64,000 nucleotides of DNA from Arthrobacter sp. FW306-07-I (GTDB lineage Bacteria > Actinomycetota > Actinomycetes > Actinomycetales > Micrococcaceae). The stretch's first letter is position 1; each line of letters starts with the position of its first letter. The stretch is taken from contig NZ_CP084550.1 of assembly GCF_021800405.1 (NCBI RefSeq), positions 2,604,001-2,668,000 of the forward strand, read 5' to 3'. Positions 8,596 to 20,314 of the stretch are shown piece after piece. Below the pieces are notes generated by a model. That model did no database searches. It was given only the letters and a program-made list of their open reading frames with translations, and was not told where the DNA came from. Made by a program: the position numbers and the translations under genes.

Positions 8596-9417
8596 TCACT
8601 TCGCCGCCGGGACGTTCTTGAACACGTCCGGGTAGTTGTCCAAGGTCTTGATCCTGTTCAGCGGCCACGCGATCACGGCGGCCTTGCCTTCCAGATCCTT
8701 GAGGTCGATGAATCCGCCGTCGGTCTCCATATGGGCGCGCGAATCGGCGGAGTGGTTCCGGTTGTCACCCATCACCCACACCTTGCCTTCCGGGACGGTG
8801 ACGTCAAAGTTGCGGACCTGCGGCACCTCGGCGGGATTGATGTAGGTCTCGTCGAGCGAGGTTCCGTTAAGGGTCAGTTTACCGCCGGCGTCACAGCAAA
8901 CCACGTGGTCGCCCGGCAGTCCGATGACGCGCTTGACCAGGTGCTGCTCCGAGTTGTCCGGCAGGAGGCCAACGAACGTGAGGCCGTCCTGGACCCAGGT
9001 GAACGGGCCCTGTGCCTTGGCCGGTGCCGGAGGCAGCCATCCCTTGGTGTCACGGAACACCACAACATCCCCGCGGCTCAGGGCAAACGGTTCCGGGACC
9101 AGGAGGTTGACGAAGATGCGGTCGTCCACGTCCAGGGTGTTCACCATGGATTCGGAGGGGATGAAGAATGCCCGGAAGAGGAAGGTCTTGATGAGGAAGG
9201 ACAGCACCACCGCGATGACCACCACCGTGGCGATTTCCTTCAGCCACCCGAGGAAGGGGTTGCCGGCAGCCTTGGACTCCGCCCGGTTCCGCCGGTGGAC
9301 GGGTGCGGTTGACTCCGGATCCTCCCCCGGAGCCGACGTGGAGGAGGCCTGGACGGCGGGCGTTTCTGAAGCGCCGTCGTGGCGCGGTTCAGGTTTCCGC
9401 GCGTGGTTCTCGGGCAT
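8596..9417 (-). CDS. lepB: Signal peptidase I (first copy)
   Basis: Membrane serine protease that removes signal peptides from exported proteins. The 273-residue protein has a disordered cytoplasmic N-terminus (1-55), one transmembrane segment (about 61-81), and the catalytic Ser90 in FIPSESM. The general-base Lys is in [11 protein letters not shown], and the [13 protein letters not shown] box follows. A Cys-Cys pair lies in VVCCDAGG. It directly follows a shorter lepB paralogue on the same strand with no gap, so the two probably share a transcript. The two have the same catalytic boxes but different N-termini. Confidence 0.96.
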   Translation of the reverse strand: MPENHARKPEPRHDGASETPAVQASSTSAPGEDPESTAPVHRRNRAESKAAGNPFLGWLKEIATVVVIAVVLSFLIKTFLFRAFFIPSESMVNTLDVDDRIFVNLLVPEPFALSRGDVVVFRDTKGWLPPAPAKAQGPFTWVQDGLTFVGLLPDNSEQHLVKRVIGLPGDHVVCCDAGGKLTLNGTSLDETYINPAEVPQVRNFDVTVPEGKVWVMGDNRNHSADSRAHMETDGGFIDLKDLEGKAAVIAWPLNRIKTLDNYPDVFKNVPAAK

Positions 9418-10098
9418 TTACCGTCCGTTCTGTGTTGTTGGCCCCGTTGCGGGCGGCCGTGCTACAGGAGCAAATCTATCAAGCGGCCAAAGGATCTGGA
9501 CCGGCCGGCCGATCACCCGGTCCAGCGGCACCAGGCCACCGCCCGGGGCGCCGAGCAGGCTGCGGGAATCGGCGGAGACGGAGCGGTGGTCCCCCATCAG
9601 CCATAGCCTGCCTTCCGGAACCAGGGTGCTGAATTTCTGGGTGCTGGGCACGTCCCCCGGAAAAACATAGGGCTCGTCAAGGGGAACGCCGTTGACGGTG
9701 ACCTTCCCGGCAGCGTCGCAGCAGACCACTGTGTCGCCTGGAACGCCGATGGCCCTTTTGACGTAGGTGGTGTCGCTGCCGGCGACGCCGAGCCACTGCG
9801 GGGCGGACGCCGCGGCGTCCGCGAAGGGGCCCTTGCCGCTGTTCAGCGGGGCGAAGCTGCCGCGGCCGTCAAAGACGACAACGTCCCCGCGCCGGATGGG
9901 TTCGGACTGGAAGTCCGTGCGCGATACCAGGATGCGGTCCCCGCCTTCCAGGAGCGGCTCCATGGACTGCGAGGGGATGAAGTAGACATCCAGCCACAGT
10001 GACCGGACCAGTCCGCTGATGGCAACAGCAAGGAGCAACGCCGCTGCAACGACAAAACGCCAGCCCTTTTTGCGGGGCTGGCGTTTTGTCTGGTGCAT
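9418..10098 (-). CDS. lepB: Signal peptidase I (second copy)
   Basis: A shorter paralogue (226 residues) of the adjacent signal peptidase. It has a Lys/Arg-rich N-terminus, a transmembrane segment (about 16-34), Ser45 in FIPSQSM, Lys in YVKRAIGVPGD and the LMGDHRSVSADSR box. The VVCCDAAGK Cys pair is shared with the first copy. The ATG at 10098 is the only good start, because the next possible ones fall inside the membrane segment. Codons 3-16 coincide with a perfect 16-bp inverted repeat that looks like the terminator of rplS, so expression may depend on read-through or a local promoter. Confidence 0.93.
   Translation of the reverse strand: MHQTKRQPRKKGWRFVVAAALLLAVAISGLVRSLWLDVYFIPSQSMEPLLEGGDRILVSRTDFQSEPIRRGDVVVFDGRGSFAPLNSGKGPFADAAASAPQWLGVAGSDTTYVKRAIGVPGDTVVCCDAAGKVTVNGVPLDEPYVFPGDVPSTQKFSTLVPEGRLWLMGDHRSVSADSRSLLGAPGGGLVPLDRVIGRPVQILWPLDRFAPVARPPATGPTTQNGR
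10051..10090 (-). terminator. Perfect 16-bp terminator-like hairpin inside the lepB start region
   Basis: Arms 10051-10066 and 10075-10090 are perfect 16-bp complements with an 8-nt loop. On the minus strand the stem closes with a GTTTTGTC stretch, like an intrinsic terminator placed ~90 bp after the rplS stop. It is also codons 3-16 of the second lepB gene. Confidence 0.75.
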
Positions 10099-10180
10099 GG
10101 TCTGTATCCTGGCGCTGGTGTTGCTCCGGCGCTTGCCGGCTACGGCCGTGCTCCGGCGTGGCAGTGAGTCCGGGCTGGAC

Positions 10181-10540
10181 TTACTTGGCGGAGCTGAAGT
10201 CGCGCTTTTCCTTGATCTTGGCGGCCTTACCGCGCAGTGCACGCATGTAGTACAGCTTGGCGCGGCGGACGTCACCCTTGGTGACAACCTCGATCTTTTC
10301 GATGATCGGGGAGTGCACCGGGAAGGTACGCTCCACGCCGACACCGAAGGAAACCTTGCGGACGGTGAAGGTTTCGCGAACGCCATCGCCCTGGCGGCCC
10401 AGGACGAAGCCCTGGAAGACCTGGACACGGGTGTTCTTGCCTTCGATGATGTTCACGTGCACCTTGAGGGTGTCGCCCGCGCGGAACTCGGGAACATCGT
10501 TGCGCAGCGAGGCTGCATCGACGGAGTCGAGAATATGCAT
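10181..10540 (-). CDS. rplS: 50S ribosomal protein L19
   Basis: L19 sits at the 30S-50S interface of the ribosome. The 119-residue protein has the family features: [16 protein letters not shown], the GFVLGRQG loop, and the basic C-terminus [19 protein letters not shown]. The ATG at 10540 gives [12 protein letters not shown]. It lies 235 bp downstream of trmD and just before the terminator-like hairpin in lepB, so it may be transcribed alone as well as with trmD. Confidence 0.97.
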   Translation of the reverse strand: MHILDSVDAASLRNDVPEFRAGDTLKVHVNIIEGKNTRVQVFQGFVLGRQGDGVRETFTVRKVSFGVGVERTFPVHSPIIEKIEVVTKGDVRRAKLYYMRALRGKAAKIKEKRDFSSAK

Positions 10541-10775
10541 GATTGCACTCCTGGTGAACGCCACAGGTCATTCACTTTGGGTAACGGCAGGCAAGTCGGC
10601 CCACTGGAAAGCAGGCCGGGCATCACCGCCGAAGTAAAGTAGTCCGGCCGCTTCAAGGCTTGATGGGGCCGGTTGCCACGCTGTTGGCCGCGCTACCCCC
10701 TGTGGCAGGTGCGGACCCAGCAGACACAAGGGTTAATTTTGCCACAGCAGCAGGGTTACGCCAATTCCGCCGGGG
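10541..10775. other. Intergenic region trmD-rplS
   Basis: This 235-bp gap probably holds the rplS promoter and leader. I see a distant CTGTGGCA/TGCCACAG inverted repeat and a GGGTTAA/TTAACCC pair near the trmD end, but no convincing promoter, RNA gene or terminator. No coding signal. Confidence 0.4.
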
Positions 10776-11588
10776 TTAACCCTCCTGTGCGGCGTCCGGT
10801 TCCGGGCGGCGGACCAGGCGGCCGTCCACGACGTCGTAGCCCAGGTTGTGCAATTCGCTGCGGTCGGCACGTGGGAGGCTGCCGGCGTCGAACCCCTGCA
10901 GGAGGTCCGGGCGGCGCTCAGCCGTCCTGCGGTACTGTTCGTGGCGGCGCCACTGGGCGATCCTGCCATGGTTGCCGCTGAGGAGCACCGGCGGCACTTC
11001 GCGGTCCCGCCAGACCGAAGGCTTGGTGTAGACCGGGTATTCCAGGAGCCCGTCGGAGTGGGATTCCTCCACTAGGGACTCGGGATTGCCGACAACGCCG
11101 GGGAGCAGGCGGCCGATGGCCTCCACCATGGCAAGGACGGCCACTTCCCCGCCATTGAGCACATAGTCGCCCAGGCTGACGGGGCGGACGGTGAAGTGTT
11201 CCTGCGCCCATTCGATGACGCGTTCATCGATGCCTTCGTACCGCCCGCACGCAAACGCCAGATGCTGCTCCTCCGCCAGTTCATAGGCTAGGGCCTGGGT
11301 GAACCGCTCGCCCGCAGGGGACGGAACGATGAGCACGGGCTTGCGCTGCGGATCCGGGCGCCCTTCCGCCACGGCGGTGAGGGCCTGCGCCCAGGGCTCG
11401 GGCTTCATGACCATTCCAGCGCCACCGCCGTACGGGGTGTCGTCCACGGAACGGTGCTTGTCAGCGGTGAAGCTGCGCAGGTCGTGGACGTGCAGGTCCA
11501 GGATTCCATCCTGGCGGGCCTTGCCGATCAGCGAGAGTTCCAGCGGGGCAAGGTATTCAGGAAAGATGCTGACGACGTCGATCCGCAT
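10776..11588 (-). CDS. trmD: tRNA (guanine37-N1)-methyltransferase TrmD
   Basis: Methylates G37 next to the anticodon to prevent frameshifting. The 270-residue SPOUT enzyme has the start [13 protein letters not shown], the [18 protein letters not shown] motif, and the knotted SAM site [11 protein letters not shown] with [10 protein letters not shown]. The C-terminal extension ends in an acidic tail. The start lies immediately after the rimM stop, so rimM and trmD are translated together, as is common across bacteria. Confidence 0.97.
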   Translation of the reverse strand: MRIDVVSIFPEYLAPLELSLIGKARQDGILDLHVHDLRSFTADKHRSVDDTPYGGGAGMVMKPEPWAQALTAVAEGRPDPQRKPVLIVPSPAGERFTQALAYELAEEQHLAFACGRYEGIDERVIEWAQEHFTVRPVSLGDYVLNGGEVAVLAMVEAIGRLLPGVVGNPESLVEESHSDGLLEYPVYTKPSVWRDREVPPVLLSGNHGRIAQWRRHEQYRRTAERRPDLLQGFDAGSLPRADRSELHNLGYDVVDGRLVRRPEPDAAQEG

Positions 11589-12137
11589 CTAGTCCCTGCC
11601 TTCCGTTTCGAGGGCAGCAGCTTCGTCGGAGTTCAGTTCGAAGAGCCCGTCCGGCGGGGTGAGGAGGATGTAGCCCTCCTCGACGTTGACTTCCGGCACG
11701 ATTTGTTCCACGAACGGGATGAGGATTTCTTCACCGCCGGGGGTGGTGACCATGAGCAGGTCCTGGACGGGCATGGTGTTCAGCGCCGTCACCTTGCCCA
11801 CCACCCGGGAGCCGATCCTGGCCTCAAGGCCGACCAGTTCGTGCTCGTACCAGCCCTCGTCATCGTCGTCCTCGTCAAGCTCCTCGGTTTCGATGAACAG
11901 CTTGGCGCCGCGAAGGGTTTCAGCCTGGTTGCGGTCAGCCACTTCCTCGAATCCGAGCAGCAGGATGTCCTTGTTCCAGCGGGCGCTGCTCACAGTGAGG
12001 GGACCGGACGCAGCAGGCTCAACCACGAACGTGGTACCGGGGACAAACCGGTCCTCCGGGGCGTCCGTCAGCACCTGGACCGTGACTTCCCCGCGAATGC
12101 CGTGCGGCTTGCCGATCCGCGCCACCTGAAGCTGCAT
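11589..12137 (-). CDS. rimM: Ribosome maturation factor RimM
   Basis: RimM helps assemble the 30S head around S19. The 182-residue protein has an N-terminal beta-barrel with the motif ARIGKPHGIRGEV and a C-terminal PRC barrel with LVGLEARIG and IPFVEQIVPEVN. An unusually acidic loop (ETEELDEDDDDEGW) lies between them. The ATG at 12137 starts at MQLQVARIG. It is followed directly by trmD and preceded by a terminator hairpin after khpA, so it may have its own promoter. Confidence 0.95.
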   Translation of the reverse strand: MQLQVARIGKPHGIRGEVTVQVLTDAPEDRFVPGTTFVVEPAASGPLTVSSARWNKDILLLGFEEVADRNQAETLRGAKLFIETEELDEDDDDEGWYEHELVGLEARIGSRVVGKVTALNTMPVQDLLMVTTPGGEEILIPFVEQIVPEVNVEEGYILLTPPDGLFELNSDEAAALETEGRD

Positions 12138-12197
12138 CTGTTCCTCTGTTCCGGGTTGTGGTGTTTCTGATGAAAGGACTGTGTTGTTGAAAGCAAA

Positions 12198-12229
12198 CCG
12201 GCCCCTCCACCTGATGGTGGAGGGGCCGG
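12198..12229 (-). terminator. Terminator between khpA and rimM
   Basis: A perfect 14-bp GC-rich stem (12198-12211 with 12216-12229) and a TGAT/ATCA loop. On the minus strand it is followed by TTTGCTTTC, and it lies 26 bp after the khpA stop. Confidence 0.8.
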
Positions 12230-12255
12230 AGCAAGAACTGAATGTTGCCGAGCGC

Positions 12256-12498
12256 TCAGCGGCGGCGGTCGGTGTCGACGACGTCGACGCGTACCGGTTC
12301 GCCACCGGCCAGTGCTGCCACCACGGTGCGCAGTGCGCGTGCCGTGCGGCCCTGGCGGCCGATCACCCGTCCGAGGTCATCCTGGTGAACGCGCACCTCG
12401 AGGGTATCCCCGCGGCGGTTGTTCTTCGAACTGACCTTGACGTCATCCGGGGAATCGACGATTCCACGGACCAGGTGCTCCAGCGCTTCTGCCAGCAA
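12256..12498 (-). CDS. khpA: KH-domain RNA-binding protein (KhpA family)
   Basis: An 80-residue single KH-domain protein of the YlqC/KhpA family that binds RNA. The RNA-binding loop is in VIGRQGRTARALRTV. No ATG is available; a TTG at 12498 begins one base after the rpsP stop and gives LLAEALEHLVRGIVDSP, the conserved family start. GAGG in the end of rpsP can serve as the ribosome site, so the gene is translationally coupled to rpsP. The position between rpsP and rimM is the normal one. Confidence 0.93.
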   Translation of the reverse strand: MLAEALEHLVRGIVDSPDDVKVSSKNNRRGDTLEVRVHQDDLGRVIGRQGRTARALRTVVAALAGGEPVRVDVVDTDRRR

Positions 12499-12499
12499 T

Positions 12500-12922
12500 C
12501 TACTCAGCCTCGGTGGTCTCAGCTTCGGCGTCGGCAGGGGCCTCGGCAGCGTCAGACTTGGAGGCCTTCTTGGTGATGGCTTCCGGGATGATGACCGAGC
12601 CCTTCTCCGGGGCGACGAAGGATTCCTTCTCGACCTTGGTCTTGAGGGTGCCTTCCTGGCCCGGCAGGCCCTTGAACTTCTGCCAGTCACCGGTGATCTT
12701 CAGGATCGCGGCAACCTGCTCGGACGGCTGGGCGCCGACGGACAGCCAGTACTGGGCACGCTCTGAGTTGACCTCGATGTATGAGGGCTCTTCGGTGGGG
12801 TGGTACTTGCCGATCTCCTCGATGGCACGGCCATCACGCTTGGTGCGTGAGTCCGCGACGACGATGCGGTAGTACGGTGCGCGCATCTTACCGAAGCGCT
12901 TAAGGCGAATCTTTACGGCCAC
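12500..12922 (-). CDS. rpsP: 30S ribosomal protein S16
   Basis: S16 is an early-binding 30S protein. The conserved core is [19 protein letters not shown] through about residue 95, then an Ala/Glu-rich acidic tail (to 140) that is common in actinobacteria. I chose the GTG at 12922 because it gives the conserved start; a GTG four codons upstream (12934) overlaps the AGGAG site. The 12935-13147 stretch upstream should hold the promoter, but I see no certain -35/-10 there. It begins the rpsP-khpA set. Confidence 0.96.
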   Translation of the reverse strand: MAVKIRLKRFGKMRAPYYRIVVADSRTKRDGRAIEEIGKYHPTEEPSYIEVNSERAQYWLSVGAQPSEQVAAILKITGDWQKFKGLPGQEGTLKTKVEKESFVAPEKGSVIIPEAITKKASKSDAAEAPADAEAETTEAE

Positions 12923-13147
12923 TTTTGTGGTCACTCCTGTTTCAGAAAAGGGGTGAACCCGGCTTTCTGCACCCGTGGGGCGGGCCGTACTTGCGGGCTC
13001 GAGGGACAGGATCCGGACGCGGAGAGAGGGGCCGCGCAGATCGAGTACCTGTCCATTGTGCCAGATGAGCGCGGTTAATTCGACTTGGCGCGGGCGTGGC
13101 TGGCGCGCCGGCCATACGGGGAGCGCCGAAGGGTTCCAGGACCCGGC

Positions 13148-13600
13148 TCAGGCGGACCAGACGTACAGTCCGGTCCGTTCTGAATCGTCGATTCCGGCGG
13201 CGAGCTGCGCCAGTTGCTGCACATAGGTCCGGGCCTGGCCTGTGTCGAAGGGCATGTCCTCCTGGGCGGCCCACTGTTCGGCAACGTCGTCGAGGACGTT
13301 GCCTTCGCCTTCGGTTTCGTATGAGAGCAGATCCGCCAGGGCGCGGACCATAGCCGGCGGCACGGCGAGGAGCGAATCGCTGGCAACGTCCACCATGGTC
13401 AGCTCGTAGTCGGCGCCGCCCGCGTGGACGGCCGTTCCCGCCAGGTCGCCCAGCTGCTCAACCTCGAAGTCGCTGATTCCCTGGATCCGCACCGCATGGG
13501 CGGCAGGGCCGCCAGCCGCGGAGCCGCTGCCCTCGTCGAGGATGCCGGCGCGTTTCAGCGCGGCGTCATGGGTGGCGACAAAGATCTCGGTGAAGCCCAT
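13148..13600 (-). CDS. Hypothetical protein
   Basis: A 150-residue protein I do not recognise. It starts MGFTEIFVATHDAALKRAG with an AAGAAGG site upstream. The composition is acidic with alternating hydrophobic stretches (FEVEQLGDLAG, YELTMVDVASDSLLAV) and then a helical end (VRALADLLSYETE, VQQLAQLAAGI). No signal peptide, membrane segment or metal-binding Cys/His cluster is visible. It looks like a soluble alpha/beta protein. It is a single gene between rpsP and the VOC gene, with codon use like its neighbours, so it is probably real. Confidence 0.75.
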   Translation of the reverse strand: MGFTEIFVATHDAALKRAGILDEGSGSAAGGPAAHAVRIQGISDFEVEQLGDLAGTAVHAGGADYELTMVDVASDSLLAVPPAMVRALADLLSYETEGEGNVLDDVAEQWAAQEDMPFDTGQARTYVQQLAQLAAGIDDSERTGLYVWSA

Positions 13601-13744
13601 GGGGTTGCCCTTCTTCCGTTGGCGGGACAGCGCGCCGGGCGCTGCCCGGCCGTACGGGATCAGCCTAGTAGTTGCCCGCCTGCCCGCGCACGCCGGACCC
13701 TTTCTGTGCTGCCCCGCCGTGCAAACGGGGGCCAAGTCCACCCG

Positions 13745-14620
13745 TCAGCGGACGGCTACCCGGATCCGGTTGCGCCACGGGTCCTCGAAGCGGAGCTCGG
13801 CACCGGTGTGGTGCGAGGCCACTCCGGCAACCTTGAGGCGGTCCGCCAGCGCCCCGACGTCGTCCCCTGAAGGAACTTCAATCAGCACCTCACCGAGCCC
13901 CAGGGTGTCCTTGCGCGGCCCGGCACCGCGGCTGTTCCAGACGTTCATTGCCATGTGGTGGTGGTAGCGGCCGGCGGAAACAAACAATGCCTGCCCGTGC
14001 CAGCCGGCCGTCTTTTCGAAGCCGAGGGTTCCCACGTAGAAGTCCCGGGCGGCCTGGACGTCACCCACCTGGAGGTGCACGTGGCCAACGCCTGCGGTTG
14101 TCCGGCGCTGGCCTTCCAGCGACTCTTCGGTGAGGTACTGCTCCAGGTAGCGCTGCGGCGGGAGGGCAAGGCTGTCCATGACGACGTCCGTCCCGTTCCA
14201 GGACCAGTTGCTGCGCGGGCGGTCCCAGTACAGTTCAATGCCGTTGCCCTCGGGGTCGGTGAAATAGAAGGCCTCGCTCACCAAGTGGTCGGCGCTGCCG
14301 GTGAAGGACCGCGGCTCGTACTGGGCGGCCGTGGCGACGGTGGCGGCCAGGGAAGCCTGGTCTTCGAACAGCAGGGCGGTGTGGAACAGGCCCGCCTCTC
14401 CCCTGCCGGGAATATGCAGTCCCGGCGCCGGGGCCAGGTGGACCAGCGGCCTGCCGAGCCGGCCAAGGTAGAGTCCGCCGTCCTGCTCAGCCACCACCTC
14501 GAGTCCCAGCGCGCGCTGGTAGTAGTCGGCCATGAGCTTCATGTCGCCCACCTTGAGCATCACGGTGCCCATGGCGAGGTCGGCAGGAAGAAGATCCTGG
14601 CTGCTGGCTGCTGCGGTCAT
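13745..14620 (-). CDS. Two-domain VOC family protein (CatE-like)
   Basis: A 291-residue protein with two tandem glyoxalase/extradiol-dioxygenase modules, the layout of the CatE catechol-2,3-dioxygenase-like group. Module 1 (about 15-130) has VMLKVGDMKLMADYYQRALG and ends in FTDPEGNGIELYWD. Module 2 (about 170-285) has GHVHLQVGDVQAARDFYVG, a HHHMAMNVW segment and an unusual FEDPWRNRIRV end. Candidate metal ligands are the His residues in LFHTALL, GHVHL and HHHM and the Glu in GIELY. Substrate unknown. A single gene with its own ATG. Confidence 0.85.
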   Translation of the reverse strand: MTAAASSQDLLPADLAMGTVMLKVGDMKLMADYYQRALGLEVVAEQDGGLYLGRLGRPLVHLAPAPGLHIPGRGEAGLFHTALLFEDQASLAATVATAAQYEPRSFTGSADHLVSEAFYFTDPEGNGIELYWDRPRSNWSWNGTDVVMDSLALPPQRYLEQYLTEESLEGQRRTTAGVGHVHLQVGDVQAARDFYVGTLGFEKTAGWHGQALFVSAGRYHHHMAMNVWNSRGAGPRKDTLGLGEVLIEVPSGDDVGALADRLKVAGVASHHTGAELRFEDPWRNRIRVAVR

Positions 14621-14719
14621 TGATGGCTCCTTGTGTTGGAGGCCGTCCCAATGGCGGCCTGTCACACATTAAAATTACTTGAACCTTCAATTTATTCCAA
14701 GTCCCCAAGGGCCCTCTGG

Positions 14720-18543
<3,824 letters not shown>

Positions 18544-18583
18544 GTCCCAACCCTATTCCACGGTGCCGACATCCCCACCGAAA

Positions 18584-18626
18584 AGCGCCAGGTGTCGTCT
18601 TGAGCAATCAAAACGACACCTGGCGC
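18584..18626 (-). terminator. Terminator of ffh
   Basis: A perfect 15-bp stem (18584-18598 with 18612+1 to 18627-1, i.e. 18612-18626 region) around a ~14-nt loop. On the minus strand it is followed by TTTTCGG, 21 bp downstream of the ffh stop. Confidence 0.85.
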
Positions 18627-18646
18627 TGCACGATGATGGTGAACTG

Positions 18647-20230
18647 CTACTTGCCCAGGAACTTGTCGAAGCCCTTGGGAAGGTTCAGCTGGGACGGGTC
18701 GAAGTCGCCGCCCTGCTGGCCGAAGGCGGCCCCGGTGGGCAGTGCCTTGGCCGCATTGGCGCGCCGGGCTTCGGCTTCCTTGCGCTCCTGCGCAGCCTTG
18801 GCCGGGTTGCCGGACTTTGCCTTCTTCTTGGGCGCGTTCTTGGCGTTCTTCCGGGCACCGCCGCCGGCACCAGGCAGGCCGGGCATCCCGGGCATTCCCG
18901 GCATGCCGCCCTGGGCCATCTTCTTCATCATCTTCTGGGCCTGCGCAAACCGCTCCAGCAAGCCGTTGACCTCCGACACGTGGACGCCGGAACCACGGGC
19001 GATGCGGGCGCGCCGCGAGCCGTTGATGATCTTCGGGGCAAGCCGCTCGTGGGGGGTCATGGACCGCACGATTGCCTCGACGCGGTCAATCTCCCGCTCG
19101 TCGAACTGCTCCAGCTGCTGCCGGATGTTCTGCGCGCCAGGCATCATCATGAGCATTTTCTTCATGGAGCCCATGTTGCGGATCTGCTGCATCTGGGCGA
19201 GGAAGTCCTCGAGGGTGAAGTCTTCCTGGTCGGCGAACTTCTTCGCCATCCGGGCCGCTTCATCCTTGTCCCAAGCCTTCTCAGCCTGTTCGATGAGCGT
19301 GAGGATGTCGCCCATGTCCAGGATGCGCGAGGCCATCCGGTCCGGATGGAAGAGCTCGAAGTCGTCCAGGCCTTCGCCCGTGGAGGCGAACATGACCGGC
19401 TTGCCGGTGACCGACGCGACGGAAAGCGCGGCACCGCCGCGGGCGTCGCCGTCGAGCTTGGAAAGCACGATGCCGGTGAAGTTCACGCCTTCGTCAAAGG
19501 CAAGGGCCGTGTTCACGGCGTCCTGGCCGATCATGGAGTCGATCACGAACAGGACTTCGTTGGGCACGATGGCCCGGCGGATCTGGCGGGCCTGCTCCAT
19601 CATGTCGGCGTCCACGCCAAGGCGGCCGGCGGTATCAACAATCACCACGTCGTGCAGCTTCTGGCGTGCTTCCTCGACGCCGGCACGCGCCACGGCGACC
19701 GGGTCGCCGGCAGGCTGGTCCAGCTCAGTCGAGGTGGCGCCCGGGTGGGGTGCGAAGACGGGGACGTTGGCGCGCTGGCCCACTACCTGGAGCTGGGTGA
19801 CGGCGTTGGGGCGCTGGAGGTCGCAGGCCACCAGCATGGGGCTGTGGCCCTGGGCCTTCAGCCACTTGGACAGCTTGCCCGCGAGGGTGGTCTTACCCGC
19901 ACCCTGGAGGCCGGCGAGCATGATGATGGTGGGGCCGTTCTTGGCCAGGCGAATCCGCCGGGTCTCGCCGCCGAGGATCTCCTGGAGTTCCTCGTTGACG
20001 ATCTTCACGATCTGCTGGCTGGGGTTCAGAGCGGCAGAGACCTCCGCACCCAGCGCACGTTCGCGGACCCGTCCCGTGAATTCGCGGACCACCGGTACGG
20101 CGACATCGGCGTCCAGGAGGGCACGGCGGATCTCGCGGACGGTGGCATCAACATCGGCCTCCGTGAGGCGGCCCTTGCCGCGGAGATTCTTGAAGGTTGC
20201 TGTCAACCGGTCAGAGAGTGAATTGAACAC
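18647..20230 (-). CDS. ffh: Signal recognition particle protein Ffh
   Basis: SRP GTPase that binds signal sequences and 4.5S RNA and delivers ribosomes to FtsY. The 527-residue protein has the N domain (1-100), the G domain with GLQGAGKTT, DTAGR and TKLDG-type (SKLDGDARGG) motifs, and a Met-rich M domain with MKKMLMMMPG. The GSRRARIARGSG RNA-binding segment follows. The C-terminus is extended: MPGMPGMPG repeats, then a Lys/Ala-rich basic tail, common in actinobacteria. It is divergent from zwf, with the promoter in the 84-bp gap. FtsY, its receptor, is at 26-27 kb. Confidence 0.97.
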   Translation of the reverse strand: MFNSLSDRLTATFKNLRGKGRLTEADVDATVREIRRALLDADVAVPVVREFTGRVRERALGAEVSAALNPSQQIVKIVNEELQEILGGETRRIRLAKNGPTIIMLAGLQGAGKTTLAGKLSKWLKAQGHSPMLVACDLQRPNAVTQLQVVGQRANVPVFAPHPGATSTELDQPAGDPVAVARAGVEEARQKLHDVVIVDTAGRLGVDADMMEQARQIRRAIVPNEVLFVIDSMIGQDAVNTALAFDEGVNFTGIVLSKLDGDARGGAALSVASVTGKPVMFASTGEGLDDFELFHPDRMASRILDMGDILTLIEQAEKAWDKDEAARMAKKFADQEDFTLEDFLAQMQQIRNMGSMKKMLMMMPGAQNIRQQLEQFDEREIDRVEAIVRSMTPHERLAPKIINGSRRARIARGSGVHVSEVNGLLERFAQAQKMMKKMAQGGMPGMPGMPGLPGAGGGARKNAKNAPKKKAKSGNPAKAAQERKEAEARRANAAKALPTGAAFGQQGGDFDPSQLNLPKGFDKFLGK

Positions 20231-20314
20231 GCGCCGTGAACTTCTTTCAGGAGATGATCGGGACTCGACTATCTAGGGTATCAAGTCAGACACCTAAGAT
20301 GGCATGCTGGCAAA

